From NCBI RefSeq assembly GCF_019492055.1, contig NZ_JAICBX010000002.1, positions 434,001-498,000 of the forward strand: a stretch of 64,000 nt of DNA, written 5' to 3'. Numbering within the stretch: position 1 is the first letter of the stretch; every line of letters begins with the position of its first letter. The translations under genes were made by a program, and so were the position numbers. The notes beneath the pieces were generated by a model. The model had not been told where the DNA came from. It ran no database searches and saw only the letters and a list, made by a program, of their open reading frames with translations. Shown piece after piece: positions 62,127 to 64,000 of this stretch. The DNA comes from Flavimaribacter sediminis. Lineage in GTDB: Bacteria > Pseudomonadota > Alphaproteobacteria > Rhizobiales > Rhizobiaceae.

Positions 62127-62604
62127 ATGACATCGCCTGGCATCCGGTCCGCGCTGACCGCCGCCGCATTTGCTCTTTGATCCGTTGGCGCCATCGCCGC
62201 GGAAAAGACGGCGACCTTTGACTTTGAGGGAGAGACGGTCGGCGGGCTGGTCATGGATGGACTTGCCGCGCTCGATTACCTGGCGGCTTCCGGTGAAGTT
62301 GACGCAGACCGCATGGCGATCGTCGGCTGGAGCACGGGCGGCGCTATGGGCGCAACCGCCGCCGGCCGGACAGACCACGATCTCGACGCTGTGGCGCTAT
62401 GGGCGCCCGGGCGCCAATCTGGCGTCGGCGATGATCCTGCTTCTCGGTCCGGAATCAGGGCAGGTCTTCGTCGACTATCATGACGGCGAAGAGGAACTGT
62501 TCGTCAGGCCGATGGATCACACGTTCAGTGCATTCACGGATGAGAAGACCGTGGATGAGCTGATCAACGCGGCGGGCGACTACGTTTCGGCCCATTTCGA
62601 CTGA
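62127..62604 (+). pseudogene. Alpha/beta hydrolase (dienelactone-hydrolase-like) pseudogene
   Basis: ATG 62127 starts a signal-peptide-like MTSPGIRSALTAAAFAL and meets TGA at 62178-62180. The same frame then continues with AAEKTATFDFEGETVGGLVM and, too soon for a complete enzyme, with the nucleophile elbow MAIVGWSTGGAMG. A frameshift near 62400 moves the C-terminus (ILLLGPESGQVFVDYHDGEE and MDHTFSAFTD) into another frame. Nonsense codon, deletion and frameshift together show a dead gene. Confidence 0.75.
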
Positions 62605-62629
62605 GTACCTGCGCCGTCCCCGCCTTTTT

Positions 62630-64000
62630 TCAAAGCACCGCTTCGATGAGGCGGGGGCCGCGAACGGATGCAAATGCGGCAAACGCGCTTGCGAACTGAT
62701 CCGTCGTTTCCACGCGCTTGGCCTCGACGCCGTGCCCCTTTGCAAGGCTGACCCAATCCGGCTCCGGATCGGTGAGCGAAATCATAGGAACGCTGTCGGC
62801 GTCCGGCGCGCCGGCGCCGATATTCGACATCTCGTTGTTGAGGATGCGGTAGGACCTGTTGGCCATGATGATGACCAGAATGTCGAGGCGGGAGCGCGCC
62901 ATCGTCCAGAGCGCCTGCAACGTATAGAAAGCCGAGCCGTCGCCGGTCAACGTGATGACCTTTCGATCCGGACAGGCGACCGCGCATCCGATCGCCACGG
63001 GCAGGGAGTAGCCGATCGATCCGCCGCGATTGGTCAGCCAGTCATGCGCGCCCGCAGCCGCGCACATCGGATAGAGATGGACGCCGGAGGTGATGGATTC
63101 ATCGACGACAATCGCATTGTCGGGAAGCCGGTTCGCCAGCAATCGCCCCAGGTTTTCCGGCGTGATGGCGCCAGCCGCCGGCAAGGCAGGTTTTTCCACC
63201 ACATGCGGTTCTCCGGCCGTCACGCCGAGTTCCGATGCGATTGCCTCTAGCGCTGTTTCAAGGTCGGCGCGCGGCGCGCTCAGCGTCAACACCTCCGCGC
63301 CTTCGGGAAGTAGGCGGCTCGGCCGTCCGGGATAGGCGAAGAAGGCCACCGGATCGCGGGCGCCGGCAAGCACCACGCTGCGAATATCCTGCAGCCGCTT
63401 GACCGCCAGGTCGACATGAAACGGGATGCGCTCGAGCGCAGGCGCGCCGCCGCCGCGCTGCATGCGGGCGACGGCGGCCTCCGCCAGAACCGTGCAGCCG
63501 GTCGCCCTCGATATCGCATCGGCCAGGTATGGGCTTCGGGCGCTGATGAACGGCGCGCCGATGACGAGCGCCGACGTCTCGCCCTGGCGAAGCGTCTCGA
63601 TCGCCTTGCCGACGACGGACCGGTCGAACTCGGGTCGGGGCAAAGAGTTTTTCCGGATCGCGCTTGCAGCGGTTTCCGACCAGACGACATCGTTGGGCGC
63701 GACAAGCGTTCCAATGCCGCCTTCCGGCCCCGCCATATCCGCCAGCATGGTTGCGGCGAGATCGCCTATGCCGTCGGCGCTTCGGGCAGTCTCGACATAG
63801 CGGCTGACAGGACGGGCGATGCCCTCGATGTCCGAGGTCAAAGGAGCATTGTGACGGATATGGTCGATCGCATGCTCGCCGATAACGTTGAACACAGGCG
63901 TGTCCGCCTTCTTGGCATTGTGGAGGTTCGCGACGCCGTTCGCCAGCCCCGGTCCCAGATGCAACAATGTCGCCGCCGGCTTTCCGCTCATGCGCGCATA
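62630..64000 (-). CDS. Thiamine-diphosphate enzyme, acetolactate synthase large subunit-like, partial
   Basis: The frame runs through the right edge, so the N-terminus is missing; 456 residues are visible. The middle domain is followed by the C-terminal PP domain with ThDP motif LTGDGSAFYTLQALWTMARS and IIMANRSYRIL. LLHLGPGLANGVANLHNAKK and NVIGEHAIDHI are typical of the Pyr domain of the acetolactate-synthase/benzoylformate-decarboxylase group. Substrate not determinable; a decarboxylase such as MdlC or a stand-alone IlvB-like protein is possible. Confidence 0.85.
   Translation of the reverse strand, partial: YARMSGKPAATLLHLGPGLANGVANLHNAKKADTPVFNVIGEHAIDHIRHNAPLTSDIEGIARPVSRYVETARSADGIGDLAATMLADMAGPEGGIGTLVAPNDVVWSETAASAIRKNSLPRPEFDRSVVGKAIETLRQGETSALVIGAPFISARSPYLADAISRATGCTVLAEAAVARMQRGGGAPALERIPFHVDLAVKRLQDIRSVVLAGARDPVAFFAYPGRPSRLLPEGAEVLTLSAPRADLETALEAIASELGVTAGEPHVVEKPALPAAGAITPENLGRLLANRLPDNAIVVDESITSGVHLYPMCAAAGAHDWLTNRGGSIGYSLPVAIGCAVACPDRKVITLTGDGSAFYTLQALWTMARSRLDILVIIMANRSYRILNNEMSNIGAGAPDADSVPMISLTDPEPDWVSLAKGHGVEAKRVETTDQFASAFAAFASVRGPRLIEAVL

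Overview
The window is high-GC DNA of an alphaproteobacterium, most likely a member of Hyphomicrobiales (Rhizobiales) in the Phyllobacteriaceae/Rhizobiaceae range. The best evidence is the core block at 18982-25986: tRNA-Thr, a small basic protein, murA, a DUF2948 gene, hisD, a UPF0262 gene, a low-molecular-weight phosphatase, infA, maf, yacG and tRNA-Phe. This order is characteristic of that group. The species cannot be named from the sequence alone.

Layout. 1-4289: an oligopeptide/dipeptide-type ABC transporter (binding protein cut by the window edge, two permeases, two ATPases) with tight translational overlaps. 4834-6682: a decayed IS91-type element in which a tyrosine recombinase and a Y2/HUH transposase are fused by deletion and broken by a nonsense codon and two frameshifts. 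7221-18368: a catabolic locus with a beta-propeller lactonase, an IclR regulator, a zinc deacylase, a PLP dehydratase, an amidohydrolase, a ribose-type ABC transporter whose tandem ATPase is split into two cistrons, and a class III CoA-transferase. 18982-25986: the conserved core. 24884-25101 holds a short tandem repeat array, and a truncated integrase lies next to tRNA-Phe. 26860-29920: a valine-degradation operon (acyl-CoA dehydrogenase, 3-hydroxyisobutyryl-CoA hydrolase, 3-hydroxyisobutyrate dehydrogenase). 30359-37006: a TetR regulator and a sugar-acid or polyol catabolic gene set (two SDRs, FAH hydrolase, HisD-family dehydrogenase, cupin, DenD-like dehydrogenase). A shared palindromic site lies upstream of both outer genes of that set. 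37552-39015: a diguanylate cyclase with two PAS-like repeats. 39127-45352: an ABC transporter with a RutA-like flavin monooxygenase, two paralogous FMN reductases, a RidA protein and a flavin reductase. 45629-47210: an Lrp/AsnC regulator and a proline-racemase-family protein with both catalytic cysteines replaced. 47427-51389: phaC, a MaoC-phosphotransacetylase fusion and fabI. 51399-52652: a MarR regulator and nitroreductase under a perfect 30-bp palindrome. 52687-64000: assorted accessory genes (sodC, uronate dehydrogenase, AI-2E-type permease, desaturase, esterase-like hydrolase, TauE/SafE, ada, PEP-mutase-like, MscS, a hydrolase pseudogene and a ThDP enzyme cut by the edge).

Taken together this is the genome of a metabolically versatile heterotroph. 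Several self-contained uptake-plus-catabolism modules, each with a local regulator, flank a stable housekeeping island bounded by two tRNA genes. Most of the visible decay (IS91 element, truncated integrase, LacI tail, SDR/ABM pair, alpha/beta hydrolase) lies in the accessory parts. The least explained intact systems are the RutA-like monooxygenase/ABC module (39127-45352) and the catabolic set 31087-37047 with its paired operator sites.
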